From: Sulfitobacter litoralis
GTDB lineage: Bacteria; Pseudomonadota; Alphaproteobacteria; Rhodobacterales; Rhodobacteraceae
Reading direction: 5' to 3'
DNA: 64,000 nucleotides
Assembly (NCBI RefSeq): GCF_900103185.1
Contig: NZ_FNJD01000004.1
Location: forward strand, 62,001 to 126,000
In this document: positions 17,376 through 27,444 of the stretch, piece by piece
Position numbering within the stretch: the first letter of the stretch is position 1
Layout: each line of letters starts with the position of its first letter
Notes under the pieces: generated by a model
What the model was told of the DNA's origin: nothing
What the model saw: the letters and a program-made list of their open reading frames with translations, nothing else
Databases searched by the model: none
Position numbers and translations under genes: made by a program

Positions 17376-19628
17376 GTGCTTACCCGGTCACGCAGCTATT
17401 ATCTTATGCGGCTTGAGCGCCTGCGCCGGATCAGGCGCGTGCGTAATCTGGCGACCCTGGGGCTTGTGGTTCTGGGGCCGGTGCTTGCGCTTGTCACCTA
17501 TCTGGTGCTCGGGCCCCTCGAACAGGGCGGCAATACGCCAAGCTTGCGCATCATTCTGCTGATTGATCTGGTCTATATCCTGCTGGTCGCCGCACTTGTT
17601 CTGAGCGAGGTCGCGCGGTTAATCGCGGCACGTCGGGCGAAATCCGCAGGATCGCGGCTACACCTTCGGCTGACCGGCGTGTTCGCGTTGATGGCGTTGA
17701 TCCCGACGGTCAGCGTCGCGGTTTTTGCGGGGCTGACGATCAATGTCGGGCTTGAGGGGTGGTTCTCGGATCGGGTGCGGTCTGTGGTGGGGAACTCTCT
17801 TGCTGCCGCCGAAGCCTATGAAAACGAACAAAGCGATGATCTGCGGGAGGATGCGATAGCACTTGCCCGTGCGATCGATCAGGCCCGCAATCAGGGTGTT
17901 GATGTGCCCGATACACAGCTTTTGGCGGATGGGCAGCGCCTGATCCAGCGGGGTCTGCGCGAGGCCTATATGATCGACGGCACCGGCGAGATCCGCGCGC
18001 GCGGCGACCGGTCCTATCTGTTTGATTTCGAACAACCGACCCCCGAACAGATCCGCGCGGCGCAGGCGCTGGACGGTGCACCGCTGGTGATCGAGGACTG
18101 GGCCAACAATGAATTCCGCGCTCTGGTTTTGATGGAGGCCTTCATCGATCGCTACCTCTACGTCAGCCGCGACGTGGATGGCAAAATCCTGTCACTGCTT
18201 GATGACACCAAGGAAACCGTGCGGCTGTATCAACAGCTTGAAAACGAACGCGGCAAGCTGCTGTTCGAATTCGGGCTGCTTTACGTCGGGTTTGCGGTGA
18301 TCCTTATTCTGGCGTCAATCTGGCTGGGGCTCTGGTTCGCGGAACGTCTTTCGGGCCCCGTTGGCCGTTTGACGGGGGCGGCACAGCAGGTTGGTGCCGG
18401 TGATCTTGAGGTGCAGGTACGTGAAGAAGACGGCGATGACGAGATCGCGATGCTGGGGCGCTATTTCAACCAGATGACGAAGCAGCTTAAAGGCCAGCGT
18501 GAAACCTTGCTCGACAACACGCGCCAGATTGAACGCCGGCGCCGCTTATTTGATTCAGTGCTCAGCTCGGTCACCTCGGGCGTTGTAGGTTTGGACCCTG
18601 AAGGGCGGGTCGCCTTTGTGAATCGGTCCGCCGCGCGGCTGCTGGACTGGAGCGAGGACCAGCAATCGTTCGCGCTTTCGGTCGCAGTCCCAGAATTCGC
18701 GACGTTGTTCAACACTGTGGTGACTGGCAAGAACGAGGTGGCGCAGGGCGAGATCAAAGTCTCGCGCCAAGGGCAGATGGAAAACCTGCTGGTGCGTGTC
18801 GCCACCCGCCGTAGCGAGGACGGCCGGCTCGAGGGCTATGTTGTGGCCTTTGACGACGTGACCGATCTGGTCAGCGCGCAACGTATGGCGGCTTGGGGCG
18901 ACGTCGCGCGCAGGATTGCACACGAGATCAAGAACCCGCTGACCCCGATCCAGTTGAGCGCAGAGCGGATCCAGCGCAAGTTCGGCCCCAAGCTACCTGA
19001 TGATGCGGCGAGCCTCGAACAACTCACTGGTGTGATCATCCGACAGACCGGCGATCTGCGGCGCATTGTCGACGAATTCTCGAAATTTGCGCGCATGCCA
19101 GAACCCGAGACATCGGTGCAAAACGTGGTTCAGGTGCTGCGGGATGCGGTCGTGCTACAGCAGTCAGGCCAGCCAGACGTCACCATCAGCGCCAATCTGC
19201 CGACGCAGGACGTCATGGCGCGCATTGATCAGACAATGCTGTCGCAAGCCTTAACAAATTTGATTAAGAACGCGGGCGAAGCCATTGAAAGCCGACACGA
19301 AAACAATCCTGACGCAGAGATTGAACCCCGTATCAAGGTGCAGTTGACCACCAGCCAAACAGCGCTACAGATTACCATAGCGGATAATGGCATCGGATTG
19401 CCGGAAGACCGCGCACGACTGTTCGAGCCATATGTCACCACCCGATCCGAAGGGACTGGCCTTGGCTTGTCCATCGTGAAAAAGATCATTGAAGAACACG
19501 GCGGGACATTAACGTTGGAAAACGCACCGGTCTTTGCAGGCGAAACACATTTCGGCGCGATGGCGGTCATCACGCTCCCCCTTGCTGCCCCCACCGGAAC
19601 ACCAGAACTGGAGACCCATAATGAGTGA
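17376..19628 (+). CDS. ntrY: Nitrogen regulation sensor histidine kinase NtrY
   Basis: NtrY is the membrane kinase partner of NtrX. The 750-residue chain has transmembrane helices near the N-terminus and around residue 310, flanking a sensing region. A HAMP linker (LSGPVGRLTGAAQQVGAGDL) and a PAS domain (LDPEGRVAFVNRSAARLL) follow. The kinase core has His516 in RRIAHEIKNPLTPIQL, then NLIKNAGEAIE, IADNGIGLP and GTGLGLSIV. The start is a GTG with GAGG upstream. ntrX overlaps its end by 8 nt. A 102-bp gap with two small hairpins separates it from ntrC. Confidence 0.94.
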   Translation: MLTRSRSYYLMRLERLRRIRRVRNLATLGLVVLGPVLALVTYLVLGPLEQGGNTPSLRIILLIDLVYILLVAALVLSEVARLIAARRAKSAGSRLHLRLTGVFALMALIPTVSVAVFAGLTINVGLEGWFSDRVRSVVGNSLAAAEAYENEQSDDLREDAIALARAIDQARNQGVDVPDTQLLADGQRLIQRGLREAYMIDGTGEIRARGDRSYLFDFEQPTPEQIRAAQALDGAPLVIEDWANNEFRALVLMEAFIDRYLYVSRDVDGKILSLLDDTKETVRLYQQLENERGKLLFEFGLLYVGFAVILILASIWLGLWFAERLSGPVGRLTGAAQQVGAGDLEVQVREEDGDDEIAMLGRYFNQMTKQLKGQRETLLDNTRQIERRRRLFDSVLSSVTSGVVGLDPEGRVAFVNRSAARLLDWSEDQQSFALSVAVPEFATLFNTVVTGKNEVAQGEIKVSRQGQMENLLVRVATRRSEDGRLEGYVVAFDDVTDLVSAQRMAAWGDVARRIAHEIKNPLTPIQLSAERIQRKFGPKLPDDAASLEQLTGVIIRQTGDLRRIVDEFSKFARMPEPETSVQNVVQVLRDAVVLQQSGQPDVTISANLPTQDVMARIDQTMLSQALTNLIKNAGEAIESRHENNPDAEIEPRIKVQLTTSQTALQITIADNGIGLPEDRARLFEPYVTTRSEGTGLGLSIVKKIIEEHGGTLTLENAPVFAGETHFGAMAVITLPLAAPTGTPELETHNE

Positions 19629-21033
19629 CATTCTGATCGTTGACGACGAGCGCGACATCCGCGAGTTGATTTCGGACATTCTGGAGGACGAAGGTTTTGT
19701 CACGCGACTGGCGGGCAATTCGGACGACGCGATCGCGGCCATCAATGCCGAACCGCCTGCGCTGATGATCCTTGATATCTGGCTGAAAGACAGCCGGATG
19801 GACGGGATCGACATTCTGAAAACAGTAAAACGGGACAATCCGGATGTGCCTGTTGTCATCATCTCCGGGCATGGGAATATCGAAATCGCGGTCGCGGCGA
19901 TCAAGCAGGGTGCCTATGACTTCATCGAAAAACCCTTTAATATTGATCAGCTGATGGTGGTGATCCGCCGCGCGATGGAGACCTCTCGCTTGCGCCGCGA
20001 AAACCAGAGCCTCAAGCGCCGCGAGGTGGTGAGCACCGATATGATCGGTAGCTCGACCTCATTTAAGACCCTCATGGGGCAGCTTGATAAAGTTACCAAA
20101 TCCAACGGCCGCGTCATGTTGCGCGGGCCTGCGGGCGCGGGCAAGGAAATCGCCGCGCGCTATATCCACGCCAATTCCAACCGCGCTTCGGCACCGTTTG
20201 TCACGGTCAATTGCGCCAGCGTTGCGCCGGACCGGATGGAAGAAGTGCTGTTTGGGCGGGAAACCCCCGAACGCGGCGTCGAACCTGGGCTGCTTGAACA
20301 GGCGCATGGCGGTGTGATCTTCTTTGACGAAGTCGCCGATCTACCGCTTGGGACGCAATCGAAAATCCTGCGGGTTCTGGTGGATCAGCAGTTCACACGC
20401 GTCGGCGGCAACGACAAGGTCCGCGTTGATCTACGCGTTATATCCAGCACAAGCAAAGACTTGGATGCCGCAATCAAGGAAGACACATTCCGTCAAGAGC
20501 TCTTTCACCGGCTGAACGTCGTGCCGATCTCGGTCCCGTCACTGGAAGACCGTCGCGATGATATTCCGGTTTTGGCCCGCCATTTTATTGCCGATTTCAA
20601 CACCTCGCAGGGTCTGCCGCTGCGTGAATTCTCTGATGATGCAGAAGCGCTTTTGCAGACGATGGTCTGGCCCGGCAACGTGCGCCAACTCAAGAACCTT
20701 GTGGAACGCGTGCTCATCCTTGGCGATGGGACTGGGCCGATTGAGGCGCGCGAACTGCCGGGCGAAGAAGAGACCACCGACGACGAAGGGCGTGTCGTCT
20801 TGTCGGGGGCCTTGGCCACTTTGCCGCTGCGTGAAGCACGCGAAGCATTTGAACGTGAATATCTGCTCACCCAGATCAATCGTTTCGGCGGGAACATCAG
20901 CCGCACGGCGAATTTCGTTGGAATGGAACGGTCTGCCCTGCACCGCAAGCTCAAGAGCCTCGGGGTGGTGACCTCTGCCAAGTCCGGCACGCGGGTGGCG
21001 CATGTGGATGATGACGGGGCCAGCGAAGGCTGA
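19621..21033 (+). CDS. ntrX: Response regulator NtrX
   Basis: The 470-residue regulator has a receiver domain (Asp52 in LMILDIWL). An AAA+ domain follows with Walker A GPAGAGKE (169-176), Walker B VIFFDEVAD (from 232) and RQELFHRLNVV. A C-terminal Fis-type HTH (ISRTANFVGMERSALHRKL) completes it. Where sigma-54 activators carry GAFTGA, this protein has FGRETPERGVEPG, so sigma-54 activation is unlikely. NtrX proteins of alphaproteobacteria act in nitrogen, redox and envelope control. The ATG at 19621 lies inside the end of ntrY (ATGAGTGA). Confidence 0.94.
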   Translation: MSDILIVDDERDIRELISDILEDEGFVTRLAGNSDDAIAAINAEPPALMILDIWLKDSRMDGIDILKTVKRDNPDVPVVIISGHGNIEIAVAAIKQGAYDFIEKPFNIDQLMVVIRRAMETSRLRRENQSLKRREVVSTDMIGSSTSFKTLMGQLDKVTKSNGRVMLRGPAGAGKEIAARYIHANSNRASAPFVTVNCASVAPDRMEEVLFGRETPERGVEPGLLEQAHGGVIFFDEVADLPLGTQSKILRVLVDQQFTRVGGNDKVRVDLRVISSTSKDLDAAIKEDTFRQELFHRLNVVPISVPSLEDRRDDIPVLARHFIADFNTSQGLPLREFSDDAEALLQTMVWPGNVRQLKNLVERVLILGDGTGPIEARELPGEEETTDDEGRVVLSGALATLPLREAREAFEREYLLTQINRFGGNISRTANFVGMERSALHRKLKSLGVVTSAKSGTRVAHVDDDGASEG

Positions 21034-21043
21034 CCCCCGTGGC

Positions 21044-21514
21044 CTAGCCTTGGGTCACGATCTGGAAGCTGCCATCGCCATTGCGGATCACGCAGGACTT
21101 GGCGTTCAGCGCGGGCAGGGCGGTGGTGCGCCCTACCGGCGCGGATTTGGCGATGCCTGCAGGGCATTGCGGGATCGACACCGGCGCAAAGCCCGCGTCT
21201 GCCATGCACTGTGTTTCGACCCGTTTGCGCAGATCGGCACCTGGGTCCACCGTATAGGTCTGACCCGGTTCAAAATATCCCGCGCGGGTATAGCAGCGAC
21301 CGTCGGACCGGCAAATCTGGTGCGGCGGGATAAAACGCGGCGGGGTGCGTAGGGTCTGTAGTGCCACTGGCACCTTCGCCAGCGCATCGACCTGACATTG
21401 CGTTGTCTGCCGTTCAACCACTGCAACAGTGGCACCAGGTTTATAGTAGGTATTAAGCGGTGCGCAGGCCGCCAGTGCCACGCCACCCCATATGATCAAT
21501 GCAGCTTTGCGCAT
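21044..21514 (-). CDS. Putative lipoprotein of unknown function
   Basis: The 156-residue product has a short signal sequence ending in a lipobox (LAACAP; lipidated Cys at about 17), so it should be anchored in a membrane facing the periplasm. Four further Cys residues (QCQV, ICRSDGRCY, QCMADAG and later) could form disulfides. Similar Cys-bearing lipoproteins occur in Rhodobacterales, but no function is known. It converges on ntrX, with 10 bp between the stops. Confidence 0.75.
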   Translation of the reverse strand: MRKAALIIWGGVALAACAPLNTYYKPGATVAVVERQTTQCQVDALAKVPVALQTLRTPPRFIPPHQICRSDGRCYTRAGYFEPGQTYTVDPGADLRKRVETQCMADAGFAPVSIPQCPAGIAKSAPVGRTTALPALNAKSCVIRNGDGSFQIVTQG

Positions 21515-21666
21515 CAGTTGACTCCTTCACACTATGGCGCAACTCTGACATTTGAATTGACCCTTGCATAGCCATCTGTCATTCAAATCACTGGCATATC
21601 ACGGGTCACGCGGGCACGCCCAGCTGGTGACGCAAGGCAAGGCTTTACGCCAAAGGAACCCCATTT

Positions 21667-23043
21667 ATGAAAGTGATCATTTGCGGCGCAGGGCAGGTCG
21701 GGTGGCAGATCGCCCGCCATCTTTCGGGCGAACGCAACGACGTCACGATCGTTGACAGCAACGCCGATCTGGTGCGCCGTGCGACGGATACGCTGGACGT
21801 GCAGGGGATCGCGGGGTTTGCAAGCTATCCCGACGTGTTAGACCGTGCGGGGGCACGCGACGCCGAGATGATCATCGCTGCGACACATTCGGACGAGGTC
21901 AATATGGTCACCTGTCAGGTGGCGCATTCGGTCTTTGGCATCAACCGCAAGATCGCACGCCTGCGCAGCCAATCCTATCTGACGGCGATCTATTCGGATC
22001 TTTACCGCCGCGACCACATGCCGATCGATGTTGTGATCTCGCCTGAAAAAGAGGTCGCCAATGCAGCGCTGCAACGGCTTTCGGCGCCTGCGGCCTTTGA
22101 TACTGAAACCTTCATGGACGGTATGGCGCAATTGCTCGGCATCCAGATCGACGAGGACTGTCCGGTCGTAAACACGCCGCTGCGCCAATTGACCGACCTG
22201 TTTTCCACGCTGCGCGCGGTTGTGGTCGGGGTGCGCCGGGATGGCACGCTGTTTGCGCCTGAATCAAAGGACCAGCTGTTTGTCGGCGATGCCTGCTATG
22301 TCTTTTGTCACCGTGATGACATCCCCCGTACGCTCGAGATTTTTGGCAAAAAGACCAGCAAACTTGAGCGCGTTGTGCTGGTGGGTGGCGGCAATGTCGG
22401 GTTGGCCGTCGCGCAAAACCTTGAAACACGCGGCAAGCGCGTCCGCACCAAGATGATCGAAAAGAACCGCCGCATTGCAGAACGGGCCGCCGAAGCATTG
22501 GAACGGACCATCGTGTTGAACGGCGATGGCCTTGATGCGTCTTTGCTGGCCGAAGCCGGCATTGGCCGTGCCGATGCGATGATGGCGATCACGGATGATG
22601 ATAAAACCAACATGCTGGCCTGTGTGCGCGCCAAATCCGAAGGCTGCCCCTATGTTATTGCGCTGATCAACGACCCGACGCTGGTCCTCCTGATGGAACC
22701 CTTGGGCATCGACGCCTATATCAACCCGCGTTCCACGACCGTCAGCTCTATCCTGCGGCACATCCGTCACGGGCGGGTGCGGTCGGTCTATTCCATCGGC
22801 GACGCCGAGGCAGAGGTGATCGAAGCCGAGGTGCTGTCAACCTCTCCGATTGCGGGCAAACGCGTCTCTGACATTGATTTCCCCGAAGGTGCGCTGATGG
22901 GCATGGTTCGCAAGGGCGACGAAGTGATGCGCCCGCTTGGCACGACCCGCATTGAAGAAGGCGATGTCATCGCTGTGTTCTGTCTGGCAAAAGACGTGCC
23001 GCAGGTCGAACAGCTGATGCAGGTCTCGATCGACTTTTTCTGA
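21667..23043 (+). CDS. trkA: Trk potassium transport system peripheral component TrkA
   Basis: TrkA binds NAD(H) and gates the TrkH channel on the cytoplasmic face. The 458-residue chain is a tandem of RCK units: the first Rossmann motif is KVIICGAGQVGWQIA, the second is VVLVGGGNVGLAVA at about residue 235. Each is followed by a TrkA-C domain. CCAAAGGAACCCCATTT upstream contains the ribosome site. trkH follows 34 bp later, so the two subunits are made together. Confidence 0.96.
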   Translation: MKVIICGAGQVGWQIARHLSGERNDVTIVDSNADLVRRATDTLDVQGIAGFASYPDVLDRAGARDAEMIIAATHSDEVNMVTCQVAHSVFGINRKIARLRSQSYLTAIYSDLYRRDHMPIDVVISPEKEVANAALQRLSAPAAFDTETFMDGMAQLLGIQIDEDCPVVNTPLRQLTDLFSTLRAVVVGVRRDGTLFAPESKDQLFVGDACYVFCHRDDIPRTLEIFGKKTSKLERVVLVGGGNVGLAVAQNLETRGKRVRTKMIEKNRRIAERAAEALERTIVLNGDGLDASLLAEAGIGRADAMMAITDDDKTNMLACVRAKSEGCPYVIALINDPTLVLLMEPLGIDAYINPRSTTVSSILRHIRHGRVRSVYSIGDAEAEVIEAEVLSTSPIAGKRVSDIDFPEGALMGMVRKGDEVMRPLGTTRIEEGDVIAVFCLAKDVPQVEQLMQVSIDFF

Positions 23044-23077
23044 TGGCACCTGCGCCCATATCACCGGAGCGCCGCAC

Positions 23078-24613
23078 GTGAGACGCAAATCCTATATCCG
23101 CCGCGAGATCCTCGAGCTGCCGCTGTTCCTGCTGATCTTTGGCGTGTTCAGCGCCTCAACGATCTTCCCGGCGATCTTTGCCCTGTCCACGCAGGACCAT
23201 CTGGCGTCGCGGGCATTTTTCTATTCGGGGCTGCTGGGGGTGATTATCTTTACCCTGATCGCGGTCGCCCATGGCGGACGGCGCGCGCGGCACGGGGCCT
23301 TGGGGCCGTTGATGTCGCTGTTTTCCAGCTTTGTCTTTTTGCCCGCGCTGCTGGCGATCCCGTTTCTTGAGGCCCTGCCGACCACGCGCTTCCTGCACGC
23401 CTATTTCGATATGGTCAGTTCTATCACTACGACTGGCGCGACCCTGTTCGACGATCCGGGCCGGATCAGCGACACGCTTCATCTGTGGCGCGCGCAGGTC
23501 GCATGGATGGGCGGGCTGCTGATGTGGATCGCGGCCTCGGCGATTTTGGCTCCTTTGCACCTCGGCGGGTTCGAGGTCACTTCGCAGGCCGAACCGGGGA
23601 ACCCGGACGAGCGGCGCAGCAATATGGGCCAGATCAATCCGCGCCAACGGCTGCTGCGGGCGGCTGGCGCGTTAACGCCCACATATTGCGCTTTGACGTT
23701 GATGCTGTGGGTGCTGCTGCTGGCCAATGGCGACCGGTCGTTGGTGGCGCTGTGCCACGCGATGTCGGTACTTGCGACGTCGGGCATATCGCCCTTGGGC
23801 GGTACCCATGAAACCGGTGTCGGCTTTGGGTCCGAAGCAATGATGATGCTGTTTATGCTGTTCGCGCTGTCGCGGCTGACCTTTTCAAAGGACACGGTGA
23901 CGGCAACCCAAGGCGGTCTTTTCACCGACCCCGAATTTCGCATCGGCCTGGCGTTGATCCTTGGCGTCCCTGCGCTTCTTTTTGTGCGCCATTTCCTGGG
24001 GGCGTTCGATGTAGACGCAAGTGCCGAAGCGCTTGAAACCGGTAGCGCGTTCTGGGGTGCGATGTTCACGGTAACCTCGTTCCTGACGACCACCGGATTC
24101 GTCAGCGCATCCTGGGCCGAGGCCCAAAGCTGGTCGGGGCTCGAAACACCGGGGCTAATCCTGATGGGGTTGGCGCTGATCGGGGGCGGGGTGGCGACCA
24201 CCGCGGGTGGGGTCAAACTGCTGCGGGTCTTTGCGCTTTATCGCAACGGTGTGCGCGAAATGGAGCGCTTGGTCCATCCGCACTCTGTTTCCGGAGCCGG
24301 ACAGGCGGGGCGGCGGCTGCAAAGCAACGGGGCGTTTATCGCTTGGATCTTCTTTATGCTCTTCGCCTTGTCGCTCGCGGCGGTGACCTTGCTCCTTACC
24401 TTTGTGGGTGCGCCTTTTGCCGACGCGCTGGTCATGTCGGTGGCGACGCTTTCCACCACAGGCCCGTTAATGGAATTCGCCGCCGATGCGCCAATCATGC
24501 TGATTCAGCTCGGCGACGGGGCCAAAATCATCCTATGCGCGGCAATGGTGCTTGGGCGTCTCGAAACCTTGGCTATTATTGCACTGCTAACCCCTGCTTT
24601 GTGGCGCACATGA
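23078..24613 (+). CDS. trkH: Trk potassium uptake protein TrkH
   Basis: The 511-residue membrane protein carries the four P-loop signatures of the Trk/Ktr family: SSITTTGATLFD, VLATSGISPLGG, FLTTTGFVSAS and ATLSTTGPLMEF. These line the potassium pathway. It starts with a GTG preceded by CCGGAGCG. No long gap or extra domain is seen. Together with TrkA it forms a potassium uptake system. Confidence 0.96.
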   Translation: MRRKSYIRREILELPLFLLIFGVFSASTIFPAIFALSTQDHLASRAFFYSGLLGVIIFTLIAVAHGGRRARHGALGPLMSLFSSFVFLPALLAIPFLEALPTTRFLHAYFDMVSSITTTGATLFDDPGRISDTLHLWRAQVAWMGGLLMWIAASAILAPLHLGGFEVTSQAEPGNPDERRSNMGQINPRQRLLRAAGALTPTYCALTLMLWVLLLANGDRSLVALCHAMSVLATSGISPLGGTHETGVGFGSEAMMMLFMLFALSRLTFSKDTVTATQGGLFTDPEFRIGLALILGVPALLFVRHFLGAFDVDASAEALETGSAFWGAMFTVTSFLTTTGFVSASWAEAQSWSGLETPGLILMGLALIGGGVATTAGGVKLLRVFALYRNGVREMERLVHPHSVSGAGQAGRRLQSNGAFIAWIFFMLFALSLAAVTLLLTFVGAPFADALVMSVATLSTTGPLMEFAADAPIMLIQLGDGAKIILCAAMVLGRLETLAIIALLTPALWRT

Positions 24614-24753
24614 CACGCAAGGTAGCTTTGGGCGCAACAGTTCTGACATTTTGGGGTGGAAACTCCCTTCACAGGTCTTCATAGTCTTTCGAAGGGGGGA
24701 CCGATCCGCGGTTGCCAGCAAGAATAACAGCAAGAACAAGAGCGAGACCAACA

Positions 24754-24993
24754 ATGGCGGCTGACCGACAAAACCTGCAAGACGCATTCCTGAACCATGT
24801 GCGTAAGACAAAGGTGCCGGTAACGATTTTCCTGATTAACGGCGTGAAGCTTCAAGGTGTTATCACGTGGTTTGACAATTTCTGTGTTCTGCTACGCCGC
24901 GATGGCCAATCGCAGCTTGTTTATAAACACGCGATTTCTACGATCATGCCAAGCACGCCAATCTCACTATACGAGGGTGAAGACGCTAATTGA
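24754..24993 (+). CDS. hfq: RNA chaperone Hfq
   Basis: The 79-residue protein matches alphaproteobacterial Hfq: [20 protein letters not shown] (Sm1, with the proximal-site residues), then [14 protein letters not shown], and Sm2 [13 protein letters not shown]. It forms a hexamer that pairs sRNAs with mRNAs. The frame extends upstream, but the ATG at 24754 matches the family start. Its stop codon overlaps the TTG start of hflX (TTGA), the usual hfq-hflX pairing. Confidence 0.97.
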   Translation: MAADRQNLQDAFLNHVRKTKVPVTIFLINGVKLQGVITWFDNFCVLLRRDGQSQLVYKHAISTIMPSTPISLYEGEDAN

Positions 24994-26288
24994 GCCGACC
25001 TCCATTCCAAATTGATGACACCGCAGGCCCGAAGCGTACTCGGGCTTGGGTGATTCACCCTGACATCAAGTCAGACAATGACCGCCGCGTTGCAGAGCCC
25101 GCCTTGGCCGAAGCCGTCGCACTGGCGCATGCCTTGCCGCATCTGGATGTCGAAGGGTCGAATATCGTGCCCCTGCGCACCGTGAGCGCGGGCATGCTGT
25201 TCGGCTCCGGTAAAATCCAAGAGCTCAAGACCGTCTTTGAAGAGGCTGAAGTTGACCTTGTTCTGGTCGACGGACCCGTCACACCTGTGCAGCAGCGCAA
25301 CCTTGAAAAGGCGTGGAACGTCAAACTGCTGGATCGCACCGGTCTCATCCTCGAGATTTTCAGCGACCGTGCTGCGACCCGCGAGGGTGTCTTGCAGGTC
25401 GAGATGGCAGCATTGAACTATCAGCGTACGCGGTTGGTCCGCGCCTGGACCCACCTTGAACGTCAACGTGGTGGTTTGGGCTTTGTCGGTGGCCCCGGCG
25501 AGACGCAGATTGAATCGGACCGTCGTGCCATTGACGAACAGCTAGTGCGCTTGCGCCGGCAGCTGGACAAAGTCGTCAAAACCCGCGCCCTGCACCGCGC
25601 TGCGCGGGCCAAGGTGCCGTTCCCGATTGTCGCGCTTGTCGGCTATACCAACGCCGGTAAATCGACGCTTTTCAATCGCATGACCGGCGCCGAGGTAATG
25701 GCCAAGGATATGCTTTTTGCCACGCTGGACCCAACAATGCGCAGCCTTGTGTTGCCCGATGGGCCAGAGATTATCCTCAGCGATACCGTGGGCTTTATCT
25801 CTGACCTGCCGACCGAACTGGTCGCGGCCTTCCGCGCGACGCTGGAAGAGGTGCTTGCCGCGGATATCATCTGCCACGTGCGCGACATTTCCCACGCCGA
25901 AAGCGAGAGCCAGGCCCAGAACGTGCGGGATATTCTGACGTCATTGGGCGTGCCCAAAGATACGCGCAGTTTTGAAGTCTGGAACAAGCTCGACCAGCTT
26001 GACGACGACCGCGCCGACGCCGTGCGTGCCCGTGCGCAACGCGATGACAGTGTCCTTGCCATCTCTGCCATCACAGGCGAGGGGCTGGACGAGCTGCAAG
26101 CAGTCATCGCCGAAGCGCTTCAGGGGGCCGTACGCGAGGCAGAGCTGACGCTGGCCTTTTCCGATGGCAAAAAGCGTGCGTGGCTGTTCGAACAGGACGT
26201 CGTGATCGAGGAAACCCAGACCGAAGACGGGTTCAATCTGATCGTACGCTGGTCCGCGCAGCAAGAAGCGCAATACCAGCGGCTGTAA
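24990..26288 (+). CDS. hflX: GTPase HflX
   Basis: HflX is a ribosome-associated GTPase that helps rescue stalled ribosomes. The 432-residue chain has the N-terminal HflX domain ([14 protein letters not shown], glycine-rich [18 protein letters not shown]). The G domain has G1 [13 protein letters not shown]3 DTVGFI and G4 NKLD. The TTG start overlaps the hfq stop by 4 nt, so translation is likely coupled. Confidence 0.95.
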   Translation: MSRPPFQIDDTAGPKRTRAWVIHPDIKSDNDRRVAEPALAEAVALAHALPHLDVEGSNIVPLRTVSAGMLFGSGKIQELKTVFEEAEVDLVLVDGPVTPVQQRNLEKAWNVKLLDRTGLILEIFSDRAATREGVLQVEMAALNYQRTRLVRAWTHLERQRGGLGFVGGPGETQIESDRRAIDEQLVRLRRQLDKVVKTRALHRAARAKVPFPIVALVGYTNAGKSTLFNRMTGAEVMAKDMLFATLDPTMRSLVLPDGPEIILSDTVGFISDLPTELVAAFRATLEEVLAADIICHVRDISHAESESQAQNVRDILTSLGVPKDTRSFEVWNKLDQLDDDRADAVRARAQRDDSVLAISAITGEGLDELQAVIAEALQGAVREAELTLAFSDGKKRAWLFEQDVVIEETQTEDGFNLIVRWSAQQEAQYQRL

Positions 26289-26332
26289 GGCCGGCGGGTC
26301 TCGGGACCATACAAAAGGAGATAAAAACCGCT

Positions 26333-26352
26333 CGGAAAAGTCGCATTTTCCG
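26333..26352. other. Small hairpin between hflX and the DUF2177 gene
   Basis: CGGAAAA-GTCGCA-TTTTCCG is a perfect 7-bp inverted repeat 45 bp after the hflX stop. No T-run follows directly, so it may be a weak terminator, an attenuator or an operator. Confidence 0.3.
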
Positions 26353-26401
26353 GGCGCTGCTGCATATGATTAGGGAGCGTTGATTTTTCCCGGAGCCCCC
26401 G

Positions 26402-26803
26402 ATGACTTTGATTATTCTTTATGTACTGACATTCGCGATCTTTCTGGGGCTCGATTTTCTGGGCCTCAGCTATTTGATCAAACCGGTTTTCAGCCGTGAT
26501 ATCGGCCCCTTGCTGCTGGACCAGTTCCGGCTGCTGCCTGCCTTTGTCTTCTACGCCTTCTATATTGCTGTGCTGCTGTACTTCGTCAGTTGGCCCGCGA
26601 TTGCGCAGGATAAATCCTTGCTGTGGGTTTTTTGCAATGCGGCGCTGATCGGGGCCTTGGGGTATGGCACCTATGAGTTCACCAACCTCGCGACGTTGAA
26701 AGACTGGACACCGCAGATGGTGGCGACGGATTTCTCGTGGGGGGTGGTGCTGACCGGGACCTCTGCCACGTTGGGCGTCTGGGTCACGCGGGTGTTTTCC
26801 TGA
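26402..26803 (+). CDS. DUF2177 family membrane protein
   Basis: The 133-residue protein has four predicted transmembrane helices and the DUF2177 features FLGLDFLGLSYL at the start, GYGTYEFTNLATLKDW in the third quarter and DFSWGVVLTG near the end. The family is of unknown function and widespread in bacteria. It lies downstream of hflX with its own upstream gap of 113 bp. Confidence 0.85.
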   Translation: MTLIILYVLTFAIFLGLDFLGLSYLIKPVFSRDIGPLLLDQFRLLPAFVFYAFYIAVLLYFVSWPAIAQDKSLLWVFCNAALIGALGYGTYEFTNLATLKDWTPQMVATDFSWGVVLTGTSATLGVWVTRVFS

Positions 26804-26825
26804 CGGTTCAGGGGGTCAGGGAAGA

Positions 26826-26880
26826 GGGGGGCCAGCCCCCCGGCCTTTGGCCGCCCCCCGGGATTTAGGGCCATTCGGAA
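26826..26880 (+). repeat. Intergenic hairpin plus tail element, copy C
   Basis: Two hairpins, GGGGGG-CCAG-CCCCCC (26826-26841) and CGGCC-TTT-GGCCG (26842-26854), are followed by CCCCCCGGGATTTAGGGCCATTCGGAA. The first repeats the CCAG-loop hairpin of copy D; the tail is a worn version of the copy A/B tail. The element ends directly at the stop codon of rluE. Confidence 0.6.
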
Positions 26881-27444
26881 TTAGCGGCCAAGCTCGGACG
26901 AGAAGCGCCATGCGCCGGGTTGGAGCTTGTGCAGTTCCCAGTCACCAACGCGCGCACGGATGAGGCGGAGTGTCGGTAGCCCTACATGTGCTGTCATGCG
27001 GCGGACCTGCCGGTTGCGGCCTTCGGTGATGGTAATCTCGAGCCATGCGTCGGGCACGGATTTACGAAAACGTACGGGCGGGTCGCGATTCCACAGGGGG
27101 TCGGGCGGGTCGATCAGCCGCGCCTTGGCGGGGGCGGTTTTGCCGTCTTTGAGCATCACACCGCTGCGCAGAGCGCTAAGGGCCTGTTCATCCGGCGTGC
27201 CTTCTACCTGAACCCAATAGGTTTTGGCCAGTTTGTATTTCGGATGCGAAATGCGGGCCTGAAGCGGGCCGCTGTCGGTCAAGACCATGAGCCCTTCGCT
27301 GTCACGATCGAGCCGGCCAGCAGGATAGAACCCTTTTTCGTCAATATAGGCAGACAAGGTCGGACGCGGCGATCCTTCGGTGCCTTTATCGGTGAATTGA
27401 GACAGTACGCCGAAAGGTTTGTTAAACAGGATAACGCGGTTCAT
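26881..27444 (-). CDS. rluE: 23S rRNA pseudouridine synthase RluE-type
   Basis: The 187-residue enzyme belongs to the RsuA/RluE branch without a separate S4 domain. The catalytic Asp46 lies in [16 protein letters not shown], and the chain opens with the family start [16 protein letters not shown]-terminal [20 protein letters not shown] is conserved. RluE modifies one uridine in 23S rRNA. Its ATG overlaps the stop of the upstream penicillin acylase-like gene (ATGA). Confidence 0.9.
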   Translation of the reverse strand: MNRVILFNKPFGVLSQFTDKGTEGSPRPTLSAYIDEKGFYPAGRLDRDSEGLMVLTDSGPLQARISHPKYKLAKTYWVQVEGTPDEQALSALRSGVMLKDGKTAPAKARLIDPPDPLWNRDPPVRFRKSVPDAWLEITITEGRNRQVRRMTAHVGLPTLRLIRARVGDWELHKLQPGAWRFSSELGR

